The position numbers were made by a program, and so were the translations under genes. A model generated the notes under the pieces. The model was given only the letters and a program-made list of their open reading frames with translations, was not told the DNA's origin and made no database searches. Positions 26,276 to 34,198 of a DNA stretch of 64,000 nucleotides are shown piece by piece. This stretch comes from an uncultured Vampirovibrio sp. (GTDB lineage Bacteria; Cyanobacteriota; Vampirovibrionia; Gastranaerophilales; Gastranaerophilaceae), in contig CAJUAL010000003.1 in the NCBI GenBank assembly GCA_910584405.1, positions 18,288-82,287 of the forward strand, given 5' to 3'. Each line of letters starts with the position of its first letter. Position 1 is the stretch's first letter.

Positions 26276-27358
26276 ATGGAAATTTCCGCAATAAGTGCTG
26301 TTTCACCAAAAGAGATTGATTGGCGAAAACTTACGGCAAAAGAAATAATTAAATATGAAAATGAAGGGGTAGAAGTTCCTGATGAGTATTTGCAGTGGGC
26401 AAAAGATTTTCAAAACGATTTAAAGGCGGCAGATACTGATGATACAACTTATGAAACTGCTGCTGCGGCAAGTACGAATGCGAGTACGCAAACTCAAGGT
26501 GAAACAACATCTGAGGAGACTGAAAATACGCAGGAAGAACCTCAAAATCTTACTGCTGCCCAAAGACGGGATAAGATGCTTGAATCAGGAGAAGGTTATT
26601 TAAAGGTTGCAAGAACTTTTTCATCTGAAAGTAAAGCAAAAGCAGTTGAATCTGTTGCGGCTGAAGCTATATTAGGTGAAACTGCTTCTCAATCAGATAG
26701 TGATACAGAAAGTCTTGAAGCTTCAATAAGTGCTTTAATGGAAGAAGCAGATGAGTTAAAATCCCAAATAGAATCTCTAAAGAATAAAAGTTCAAAAGAT
26801 AGCAAATTAGGTAATGTCGCTAAGATTCTACAGCTTCAACGACAATTAAAACAACTTGGAACAAGCGGTCAGGCCATGGCTGCAGAAACTGATGCTGATT
26901 TAAATGAATATAAATCGTTAATTGATTCACAAGGTGCTATCGGCTCAGACACGATTGATACAGGAAATGTCACAGTTGAAATGGGCGAAACTATTAAAAA
27001 ATGGAGCTGGATTTTTTACGGTATCGGTAAAAATATTACTAAATCAGGTAAAAACGCTATTGATAAAGGTGATATTGCACAGCAGACAGCGGATGATGTT
27101 TCGGCTCAAAATTCTCAAAATATCTCCAGAGTTTCTAAGACTCAAAGTGAAATTATGTCAAAAACAGGTGTTCAAGCTGTTTCATTTAAAGAAGAAGATA
27201 CTCAAAGTAAAGATGTTAAAAACGAAGAGCAAGAAAATGATTCTCAAACAAATAAAGCAGAAGAAAATCAACAAGCAGCAATCGCAAGCGGTAATATTGA
27301 CGAGATTATGAAATATAAAATGCGAAAAGGCGAAGATATCAATCCGGAATTATCTTAA
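26276..27358 (+). CDS. Low-complexity Ala/Glu/Gln-rich protein, unknown
   Basis: A 360-aa protein. The first ~50 residues look folded (IDWRKLTAKEIIKYENEGVE, then PDEYLQWAKDF), followed by a Thr/Glu/Gln-rich linker, a helical coil (SLEASISALMEEADELKSQI) and a region GETIKKWSWIFYGIGKNITK that may be a short amphipathic or membrane-associated helix. The tail is Lys/Glu/Gln-rich and contains VQAVSFKEED. The design recalls secretion-system or hook-length-like proteins, but nothing identifies it. It overlaps rpe by nine bases, tail to tail. Confidence 0.7.
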   Translation: MEISAISAVSPKEIDWRKLTAKEIIKYENEGVEVPDEYLQWAKDFQNDLKAADTDDTTYETAAAASTNASTQTQGETTSEETENTQEEPQNLTAAQRRDKMLESGEGYLKVARTFSSESKAKAVESVAAEAILGETASQSDSDTESLEASISALMEEADELKSQIESLKNKSSKDSKLGNVAKILQLQRQLKQLGTSGQAMAAETDADLNEYKSLIDSQGAIGSDTIDTGNVTVEMGETIKKWSWIFYGIGKNITKSGKNAIDKGDIAQQTADDVSAQNSQNISRVSKTQSEIMSKTGVQAVSFKEEDTQSKDVKNEEQENDSQTNKAEENQQAAIASGNIDEIMKYKMRKGEDINPELS

Positions 27359-27994
27359 TGAATCTATTGCTTTTTTTATGTCGTCTGATTTGTAGATGTA
27401 ATTTCCTGCAACAAGAGAGGTTGCACCTTTTTGTGTGCAAATTTTTCCCGTAATATCATTTATCCCGCCGTCAACCTGAATTATTAAATCTTGCGGGGCG
27501 TTTGATTTTATTTTCAGAATTTTATCCGCGCAATCTTCCATAAACTTTTGTCCGCCAAAGCCCGGTTCGACAGTCATTACAAGAACTAAATCCAAATCTT
27601 TTAAATAAGGGTAAATAACTTTCGGGGAAGTTTTTGGTTTTATTGATAAGCCTGCTTTTTTACCTGTTGTTTTTATCATCTTTATAACAGATTCTATTTT
27701 TTCAGGTTCGACTGCTTCATAATGGAATGTAATAATATCGGCTCCCGCGTTTGCAAAATCTTGTATGTATTTTTCAGGATTTTCAATCATCAAATGTACA
27801 TCAAGCGGTAAATTCGTAACTTGCTTGAGCGATTTTACAACAGGAATCCCGATTGTAATATTCGGAACAAAATGCCCGTCCATTACATCAACATGAATCC
27901 AGTCCGCACCATTATTTTCAACAAGCTTTATATCTCGTTCCAAATTTGCAAAATCTGCTGACAATATTGATGGTGATATGTAAATTTCTGACAT
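27350..27994 (-). CDS. rpe: Ribulose-phosphate 3-epimerase
   Basis: Rpe, 214 aa, interconverts ribulose-5-phosphate and xylulose-5-phosphate. Barrel motifs are seen: ISPSILSADFANLERDI, WIHVDVMDGHFVPNITIG, LPLDVHLMIENPEKYI, MTVEPGFGGQKFM and the phosphate site VDGGIN. Metal ligands D and H lie in DVMDGHF and DVHLM. The gene follows rnc by one base and closes a five-gene operon. Confidence 0.96.
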   Translation of the reverse strand: MSEIYISPSILSADFANLERDIKLVENNGADWIHVDVMDGHFVPNITIGIPVVKSLKQVTNLPLDVHLMIENPEKYIQDFANAGADIITFHYEAVEPEKIESVIKMIKTTGKKAGLSIKPKTSPKVIYPYLKDLDLVLVMTVEPGFGGQKFMEDCADKILKIKSNAPQDLIIQVDGGINDITGKICTQKGATSLVAGNYIYKSDDIKKAIDSLR

Positions 27995-27995
27995 T

Positions 27996-28679
27996 TTATA
28001 TTATTCCTAATTTTTTGCAGGCGCTATAAGCACATTTTTGTTCTGCTTCTTTTTTTGTTGAACCTTTTTCTGTTGCAAGAACTTCTCCGTTGTAACTTAC
28101 TTCTATTTCAAATACTTTTTTATGTTGTGGACCTGTTTCGTTTAGAAGTGTATAAACGGGAGTGTTTTTTGTCAAACCTTGAGTATATTCTTGCAGAATT
28201 GCTTTTGCGTTAAATTTTTCAAAATGTTTTTGAACATCTTCAATGTACGGTTCAAAAGTCGATTTTATATACTCAACAATTTCATCGTATTTTCCGTCTA
28301 AGTAGTAAGCACCAAGTGTTGCTTCAAACGCGCAGGCACAAATGGAATTAAGATTTCTGCAACCTTGTTTTTCCTCGTGTCTGCTCATTATTATAAGTTT
28401 TTGCAATCCGTTTTTCTTTGCAACATCTGCTAACGTGTTATCTGATACAATAATGCTTCTGATTTTTGATAATTCGCCTTCCGGAGAATCTGGGTATTTT
28501 CTGAATAAAACATCAGAAATTGATAACTTTAAAACTGCATCCCCTAAAAATTCTAAACGTTCGTAGCATTCGGTTGCGGGTAAGTTTAATTCTTTTGTAT
28601 AAGAAGAGTGTGTTAATGCGTATTTGTAAAGGTCTTTGCTAATAGTTTCAATCCCGAAAATTTCAGCAACAGATTTCAT
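27996..28679 (-). CDS. rnc: Ribonuclease III with altered active-site residue
   Basis: RNase III, 227 aa, cleaves double-stranded RNA in rRNA maturation and regulation. The catalytic helix reads ERLEFLGDAVLKL (E40, E43, D47). In the second acidic motif the family's Asp is Cys116 (SICACAFEATLGAYYLD; E119 kept). A dsRNA-binding domain covers the last ~70 residues (LQEYTQGLTKNTPVYTLLNE, then KGSTKKEAEQKCAYSA). Start ATG 28679 overlaps the cdsA stop as TAATG; a longer reading begins 63 bases earlier inside cdsA and is less likely. See findings for the Cys substitution. Confidence 0.93.
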   Translation of the reverse strand: MKSVAEIFGIETISKDLYKYALTHSSYTKELNLPATECYERLEFLGDAVLKLSISDVLFRKYPDSPEGELSKIRSIIVSDNTLADVAKKNGLQKLIIMSRHEEKQGCRNLNSICACAFEATLGAYYLDGKYDEIVEYIKSTFEPYIEDVQKHFEKFNAKAILQEYTQGLTKNTPVYTLLNETGPQHKKVFEIEVSYNGEVLATEKGSTKKEAEQKCAYSACKKLGII

Positions 28680-29566
28680 TAGAATAGTCCTTTCACAAAT
28701 GTAGAAAGTGTTTGAATCCATTCTGTGTGGAAAATGAAACACTTACAGAAATAATACATAACAGGGATTGTAAGTATAAAACTGTCTGTTCTGTCTAAAA
28801 ATCCGCCATGACCCGGTAAACTTGTACCTGAATCTTTCACTCCCGCATCTCTTTTTATAAGTGATTCGCAAAGGTCGCCGATTTGAGCAAATAAAGTACA
28901 AATTACAGCTGCGCAAATCATAAGATACCATTGAACTTCAATATGTAAAAGGTAGTTCATATAAGCCCAAATAAGTAAAGAGCCTATTATTGCAAAGCTC
29001 ATACCGCCGACAGAGCCTTCAATTGTTTTATTAGGGCTTATAACAGGTGCTAATTTATTTTTTCCGAACTTACTTCCGATATAATATCCTCCGATATCGG
29101 TTAACAATATTGAAGTAAACATCAACACAATAAATCCAAGCCCGCTGTCATATTTAGTATTTGAAAGGTTTCTTAAAAACATCAAATGCAGAGGAAACCA
29201 ACCACAATAAACCATTCCTAACAAGGTTGTTGCAACATTTGCGATATATGGTTGCCTTCCTCTAAAAAGAACCCACATAAACGAGCACATCGCGCAAATT
29301 GTTAATGTAATTGCAACTAAATCTACTCGGTTAAAGTAAACTACTGTTGCTAAAATAGCTTCTGTAAAATAAATGACTTTAAGGCTTGGATAAAAACCTT
29401 TGTGGTTAAGTATTTTAACGTATTCTTTTGAGCCTGCGGCAAGCATAACTATAAGTAGAGCCAGTAGAGCCAAGCCGCCATTCATAATGCAAAGCATTAC
29501 GATAGTACCCATGATAAGCCCTGTGAGCATTCTTGTTGCGTTTTTATTCAAGCCTAAATCAATCAT
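28679..29566 (-). CDS. cdsA: Phosphatidate cytidylyltransferase
   Basis: CdsA, 295 aa, makes CDP-diacylglycerol, the branch point to all phospholipids, at the inner membrane. About eight membrane helices are visible. The family signature near the C-terminus is KRDAGVKDSGTSLPGHGG with FLDRTDS after it, and NKTIEGSVGGM is also typical. The gene overlaps frr upstream and rnc downstream by one base each, so the operon is tightly coupled. Confidence 0.95.
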   Translation of the reverse strand: MIDLGLNKNATRMLTGLIMGTIVMLCIMNGGLALLALLIVMLAAGSKEYVKILNHKGFYPSLKVIYFTEAILATVVYFNRVDLVAITLTICAMCSFMWVLFRGRQPYIANVATTLLGMVYCGWFPLHLMFLRNLSNTKYDSGLGFIVLMFTSILLTDIGGYYIGSKFGKNKLAPVISPNKTIEGSVGGMSFAIIGSLLIWAYMNYLLHIEVQWYLMICAAVICTLFAQIGDLCESLIKRDAGVKDSGTSLPGHGGFLDRTDSFILTIPVMYYFCKCFIFHTEWIQTLSTFVKGLF

Positions 29567-30132
29567 TATACGGTCATAACCTCTTTTTCTTTTACAGCAA
29601 CTGCTGAATCAATGTTTGCAGTATATTTGTCTGTTAATTTTTGAATTTTATCCTGATTATCTTTTACCATATCTTCAGGAAGATTTTCACTTTTTTCAAG
29701 TTTTTTAAGGTTATCTGTCATATCACGTCGAATGTTTCTGATTGCAACTTTTGCATCTTCACCTAATTTTTTTACATCTTTAGAAATTTCGCGTCTTCTG
29801 TCTTCTGTTAGAGGAGGGAAAACTAATCTTAAGCAGGTTCCGTCGCTGTTTGGAGTGATTCCGATTTCAGCTTTAATGATTGCTTTTTCGATTTCTTTCA
29901 TAATAGATTTGTCATAAGGTGTGATAACAAGTGTTGTACCGTCTTGAACCGATACTTGTGACATTTGGCGTAAAGGAGTTGGTGCTCCGTAGTATTCAAC
30001 GATAACTTTATCTAAAATACCAGGGTTAGCACGTCCTGAGCGAATTGAACCAAATTCTTTTTGTAATTGGGCAATTGCTTTTTCCATTTTTTCTTCTCCG
30101 AATAAAAATAATTCTTCTAAAGATTCTGTCAT
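29566..30132 (-). CDS. frr: Ribosome recycling factor
   Basis: Frr, 188 aa, splits post-termination ribosomes with EF-G. Seen: EKMEKAIAQLQKEFGSIRSG near residue 14, RANPGILDKVIVEYYGAPTP, TLVITPYDKSIMKEIEKAI and FPPLTEDRRREISKDVKKLG. The pyrH-frr order is conserved widely in bacteria. It is 25 bases after pyrH. Confidence 0.97.
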   Translation of the reverse strand: MTESLEELFLFGEEKMEKAIAQLQKEFGSIRSGRANPGILDKVIVEYYGAPTPLRQMSQVSVQDGTTLVITPYDKSIMKEIEKAIIKAEIGITPNSDGTCLRLVFPPLTEDRRREISKDVKKLGEDAKVAIRNIRRDMTDNLKKLEKSENLPEDMVKDNQDKIQKLTDKYTANIDSAVAVKEKEVMTV

Positions 30133-30157
30133 TTTTTACCTCTTTCGTTATTTATTA

Positions 30158-30868
30158 TTAGCTGATATATGTTCCGAGTTTTTCTCCGTTAAGGATATTT
30201 TTTATTCCGTCTTCTTTTTTGAAGTCAAAAACTACAATCGGAATATTATTTTGTTTACATAGAGCACAAGCTGATGTGTCCATAATTTTTAAACCGTTTT
30301 TGATGATATCATCGTAGTTAATATTTTCAAGTTTTTTAGCATTAGGATTTGTATTCGGGTCATCGGTGTAAACTCCGTCAACTCCGTTTTTAGCCATAAG
30401 CATTGCTTCTGCGTTAATTTCAGATGCTCTTAGGGCTGCTGCGGTATCTGTTGTGAAGAACGGATTACCTGTTCCTGCCGCAAAGATTACTACTCTGCCT
30501 TTTTCAAGGTGTCTGATTGCTCTGTGGCGGATATACGGTTCTGCGATTTGGTTCATAGCGATTGCTGATTGAACTCTGCATTGAACACCGATTTGTGTAA
30601 GTGCGCTTTGAAGAGCAATTGCGTTCATCACGGTTGCAAGCATTCCGACATAATCTCCTGAAGCTTGATCCATCCCGAGTTTTGCACTGTTTTTCATTCC
30701 GCGGAAAATGTTTCCTCCGCCGACAACTACGGCTACTTGAGCTCCGTTTTCGGTTACTTTTTTAATTTCGTTTGCAATCATTGCAACAGGTTCTTGGTCG
30801 ATACCAAACTGTTGACTGCCTAAAAGTGCTTCCCCGCTTATTTTTAATAAAATTCGTTTATATTTCAA
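30158..30868 (-). CDS. pyrH: UMP kinase
   Basis: PyrH, 236 aa, phosphorylates UMP to UDP and is a hexamer of the amino acid kinase fold. Seen: YKRILLKISGEALLG, VVVGGGNIFRG, MDQASGDYVGMLATVMNAIA and FAAGTGNPFFTTDTAAALRA. The start codon is TTG (30866-30868), with GGGAG about eight bases upstream. First gene of the pyrH-frr-cdsA-rnc-rpe operon. Confidence 0.96.
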   Translation of the reverse strand: MKYKRILLKISGEALLGSQQFGIDQEPVAMIANEIKKVTENGAQVAVVVGGGNIFRGMKNSAKLGMDQASGDYVGMLATVMNAIALQSALTQIGVQCRVQSAIAMNQIAEPYIRHRAIRHLEKGRVVIFAAGTGNPFFTTDTAAALRASEINAEAMLMAKNGVDGVYTDDPNTNPNAKKLENINYDDIIKNGLKIMDTSACALCKQNNIPIVVFDFKKEDGIKNILNGEKLGTYIS

Positions 30869-30889
30869 CTTTATTTCTCCCTTTATATT

Positions 30890-30908
30890 CCCTCGGATGT
30901 TGCGAGGG
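30890..30908 (-). other. Small hairpin in the pyrH leader
   Basis: CCCTCG and CGAGGG form a 6-bp stem about 20 bases before the pyrH start. It could be the terminator of MgtC's transcript read from upstream (no clear T-run) or a leader hairpin; I cannot decide. Confidence 0.35.
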
Positions 30909-30958
30909 TAATTTTACCCCTTTTATCCTAGCTTAAACTTAACCTAAAGTAAAGCGTT

Positions 30959-31681
30959 TTACTCCATATATTCTTGAATTGTAATAGATTCTATTCCTTC
31001 AATATTTTGGAATGTTTTATACAAATCTTTTATTGGTTTTCGCCCCGTAACATCAACAATACAGCTTATTTTTGTGCTTGGAGTTTCTTCATTTTTAAGG
31101 CTTTTCTTTGAAAATTCTGAAATCTCTGTATATTTATCAAGAATAAAATTATATATTTTGTCCGCATTTTCTTTTGCGCAAACAAGACTTAATTTAACTC
31201 TGCGGGTTTTCTTTGTGCTTGTCGGAAGAACTTTTCTTTCTAAAACTCTTATTGAAACAAGAGTCAGAATTGCAAGGATTGTGCCTGAAAATGCTATATC
31301 AAACATTCCCGCACCGCATGCCATACCGATACTTGCGGCAATCCAAAGAGTTGCTGCTGTTGTCAGACCTAATACTATCGGACCGTTTCTTAATACTGTA
31401 CCTGCACCGATAAAACCGATACCTGTAACGATTTGAGCTGCAACACGTGATGTATCTCTTATACCTGTTGAGTGATCGATAATTACGTTATCACCCGGTG
31501 CAAATGTCGGGAATCCGTATATTGAAATCAATGTGAATACGCAAGCTCCCAAACATACAAGAATATGTGTTCTTAAGCCCGCATATTTGTTTGTAAGTTC
31601 TCTTTCCAATCCTATGCAAAACCCGAAAGCTACAGCTACAGCGATTCTTATAAAAAATTCTATATTAATAAGATTCTCCAT
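30959..31681 (-). CDS. MgtC/SapB family membrane protein
   Basis: A 240-aa protein with an N-terminal membrane domain: EFFIRIAVAVAFGFCIGLER, TNKYAGLRTHILVCLGACVF, and VAAQIVTGIGFIGAGTVLRN. A cytoplasmic ACT-like C-terminal half follows. MgtC-type proteins influence magnesium stress response and ATP synthase control in pathogens; the role in this organism is not known. It is the last gene of the Opp-like operon, sharing its first base with the preceding gene's stop. Confidence 0.9.
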   Translation of the reverse strand: MENLINIEFFIRIAVAVAFGFCIGLERELTNKYAGLRTHILVCLGACVFTLISIYGFPTFAPGDNVIIDHSTGIRDTSRVAAQIVTGIGFIGAGTVLRNGPIVLGLTTAATLWIAASIGMACGAGMFDIAFSGTILAILTLVSIRVLERKVLPTSTKKTRRVKLSLVCAKENADKIYNFILDKYTEISEFSKKSLKNEETPSTKISCIVDVTGRKPIKDLYKTFQNIEGIESITIQEYME

Positions 31682-32097
31682 TATTTCCTCTTTTCCTTTG
31701 TTTTATTATAAATTTTTGTTTGAATTTTTTTATTTCCTGACTCTATTGCATACTGCATTGCATTTTCTAAATCTCCTATTTGCAGATAAGAGTAAGATGC
31801 CAGATATTTTATACCGTTATCTAAAGGTTTATATTTTTCTAATCTTTTTATGTATTCAATTGCCCCAAGATAATCTCTTGTAATAACAAGAGCAGGAATT
31901 GCAGATTCAAGTGCGTATTGTTTTTGAGGTGCAAATATTGAAATTTTTACGGCAGTGTTTAGTAAAGATATTTCTTTTTGTTTGTCTGCCTGATTAAAGG
32001 AGTTCAAAACAAGCACAAACGGTAAACACCAGTAAATTAATACTGTCAGAATTATTAGGATACTTGTTATAGCTGTAATCTTTTTCACTTTTTGCAT
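31681..32097 (-). CDS. Membrane-anchored TPR-like small protein
   Basis: A 138-aa protein with one N-terminal membrane helix (ITSILIILTVLIYWCLPFVL) and a helical-repeat C-terminal part (DYLGAIEYIKRLEKYKPLDN, then YLQIGDLENAMQYAIESG), resembling TPR pairs. Such proteins often act as adaptors. It sits between oppC and mgtC with gaps of three bases or overlap, so it belongs to the operon. No specific function can be named. Confidence 0.7.
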   Translation of the reverse strand: MQKVKKITAITSILIILTVLIYWCLPFVLVLNSFNQADKQKEISLLNTAVKISIFAPQKQYALESAIPALVITRDYLGAIEYIKRLEKYKPLDNGIKYLASYSYLQIGDLENAMQYAIESGNKKIQTKIYNKTKEKRK

Positions 32098-32100
32098 TTT

Positions 32101-33168
32101 TTATCTCACTTTAGATTTTGGATCTAATATATCTCTAATAGTATCACCTATTAAATTAAATGCCAAAACTGATACAAAAATTAAAAATCCGGGAGTTAAA
32201 AGCCAAGGTCTGTATAAAATGTTTGTAAATTCCTGAGCTTCTTTTAACATATTACCCCAGCTTGCATCAGGCTGTTGTATCCCGAGTCCCAAGAAACTTA
32301 ATCCTGATTCTGACAGAATATAAGACGGAACTGATAAAGTCATTGCAACTATTACAAAACTTGTAGTCTGAGGCAGTAAGTGTTTTGTAATAATACGCAT
32401 TTTTGAAGCCCCTATAGATTGAGCAGCCTGAATATATTCCTGATTTTTGACAGATAATATCATACCTCTGACAACCCTTGCAAAGCCTGCCCAGCCGATA
32501 AGCGCAAGGATTATTACAATCAGCATAAACCTTTGTGTACTGGTCATTCCCGAAGGTAGAATTGATGCCAAAATAATAAGTAAGTAAAAACTCGGGATAG
32601 ACATAACAGCTTCTGCAAACCTCATCATAATACTGTCGACTTTCCCGCCGAAATACCCCGAAATTCCTCCGTATAAAAGCCCTATCGGGAATAATACAAA
32701 TAAAGCTAAAAATCCTATTGTCATAGAGATTCTTCCGCCAAACAGCAGCCTTGAAAATACGTCCCGCCCGTTAATATCTGTTCCGAGTAGAAATATTCTT
32801 CCGTCTTTATCTGTTGTAAATAAATGACGTTTCATCGGGATTAGCCCTAAAAACTTGTAAGGCTGACCTTGAGAGAAAAACTTGATGTAATGTTTTTTGC
32901 TTCTGTCAAGGGAATATTTTATTTCAAGGTTTGCAGGGTCAAATTCTCTTATGTAATTATAGGTATAAGGTTTTGAAAGCTTACCGTTTTCATCGATTGT
33001 AAACACTTTAGACGGTGGAACATAAGCCATTGTCCTATCAGAAAAATCCTTTGTATAAGGTGCGATAAAATCAGCTAGAAACAGTGCAAGATAGATTACC
33101 CCAAGAACAATCAGGGCGATTCTTGCAAATTTATCATTCCAAAGTTGTTTAAAAATATCTTTAATCAT
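32101..33168 (-). CDS. Peptide/nickel-type ABC transporter permease (OppC-like)
   Basis: A 355-aa inner membrane permease. The N-terminal helix is followed by a ~90-residue periplasmic insert, then five membrane helices. The EAA-type loop reads REMI.. as GMILSVKNQEYIQAAQSIGA, and SFVIVAMTLSVPSYILSESG with LSFLGLGIQQPDASWGNML is a classic OppC/DppC hallmark. It overlaps oppB by four bases. The matching ATPases OppD/OppF are not in the window. Confidence 0.93.
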   Translation of the reverse strand: MIKDIFKQLWNDKFARIALIVLGVIYLALFLADFIAPYTKDFSDRTMAYVPPSKVFTIDENGKLSKPYTYNYIREFDPANLEIKYSLDRSKKHYIKFFSQGQPYKFLGLIPMKRHLFTTDKDGRIFLLGTDINGRDVFSRLLFGGRISMTIGFLALFVLFPIGLLYGGISGYFGGKVDSIMMRFAEAVMSIPSFYLLIILASILPSGMTSTQRFMLIVIILALIGWAGFARVVRGMILSVKNQEYIQAAQSIGASKMRIITKHLLPQTTSFVIVAMTLSVPSYILSESGLSFLGLGIQQPDASWGNMLKEAQEFTNILYRPWLLTPGFLIFVSVLAFNLIGDTIRDILDPKSKVR

Positions 33169-34136
33169 GATTTCACCCTAATCCTCGGGTCTGTAATAAT
33201 AAGAAGAATATCTGCTATTAAGTTTCCTAAAATAAGCATCACAGCCCCCATCATAAGAGATGCCATAACAAGGTTTATATCTGATTTTAAAACGGCTTCC
33301 AAAATAAGTCTTCCAAGCCCCGGGTATTGGAAAACGTATTCAGTTAGTGCGGCTCCTGATAACAGTCCCGCAAATTCAAACCCGAGAAGTGTAATCATAG
33401 GGTTAACCGCGTTTCTTAGTGCGTGTTTATAAATAACAACGCTTTCTGGCAGCCCTTTTGCCCGTGCAAATTTTACATAATCACTGTCTAAAACATCAAG
33501 CATATTTGCTCTCATTTGGCGTTGTAATCCTGCTAAAGATATCGTAAACAGTACAATTACCGGTAAAATTAAATGGTGGGTAATATCTGCAAATTTACCC
33601 AAAAAACTTAAATCTGCAAAATTAGGACTCGTTAACCCTCCAATCGGAAACCAGCCTGTTTTTACCGCAAATAAAAGTAACAAAACAGCAAAGAAGAACG
33701 ACGGAATAGCCATTCCTATACTTGTTAAGACTGTCATTATTCTGTCTGTCGGAGTTTTCCATTTTACGGCAGCAATAATTCCAAGCGGAACGCCGACAAG
33801 CCATGTTAAAAGGATTACGATTGATGTCAAAAGCAGCGTGTTCGGGATTCTTTCTTTTAATTTTTGGCTGACTCTTTCACCTGTTGAGGTTACACCTAAA
33901 TCTCCCTTAATAAATGAAAATGCCCATTTCCCGTATTGGATTATTACAGGTTTATCCAGTCCGAGTCTTTGACGTTCTTTTTCAACCGTTTCAGGAGAAA
34001 TCGACGGGTTTAGCTTTAATTCGGCTAAAGGGTCTACCGGCGATAATCTTATTATAAAAAAGCTTATCAACGATACTATTATAAGTAACGGTATTGTTTG
34101 AATTATTCTTTTTGCTATGTATTTTAAAATTTCCAT
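33165..34136 (-). CDS. Peptide/nickel-type ABC transporter permease (OppB-like)
   Basis: A 323-aa inner membrane permease of the OppB/DppB family. Seen: the N-terminal membrane helix with IAKRIIQTIPLLIIVSLISF, the region LSPVDPLAELKLNPSISPET, LGLDKPVIIQYGKWAFSFIK, and the EAA-loop RQMRANMLDVLDSDYVKFAR followed by AKGLPESVVIYKHALRNAVN. About six membrane helices are visible. It pairs with the OppC-like gene that overlaps it. Confidence 0.93.
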   Translation of the reverse strand: MEILKYIAKRIIQTIPLLIIVSLISFFIIRLSPVDPLAELKLNPSISPETVEKERQRLGLDKPVIIQYGKWAFSFIKGDLGVTSTGERVSQKLKERIPNTLLLTSIVILLTWLVGVPLGIIAAVKWKTPTDRIMTVLTSIGMAIPSFFFAVLLLLFAVKTGWFPIGGLTSPNFADLSFLGKFADITHHLILPVIVLFTISLAGLQRQMRANMLDVLDSDYVKFARAKGLPESVVIYKHALRNAVNPMITLLGFEFAGLLSGAALTEYVFQYPGLGRLILEAVLKSDINLVMASLMMGAVMLILGNLIADILLIITDPRIRVKS

Positions 34137-34149
34137 AATTTTTGATTTC

Positions 34150-34190
34150 CCCTCACCCCGACCCTCGCCCCTTTGGGGAGAGGGAGTGAG
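34150..34190. repeat. Dispersed GC-rich palindromic repeat, copy 2
   Basis: CCCTCGCCCC TTT GGGGAGAGGG (34162-34184) forms a hairpin, flanked by CTCAC and GTGAG as an outer arm. It shares the core with the 5015-5050 copy. It lies between oppA and oppB of one operon and may affect the amount of permease mRNA relative to the receptor. Confidence 0.75.
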
Positions 34191-34198
34191 TTTTTATC

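Noticed and set aside
30890..30908. Hairpin before pyrH as a riboswitch
   Set aside because: Only a six-bp stem, no further conserved structure; listed only as a weak feature.
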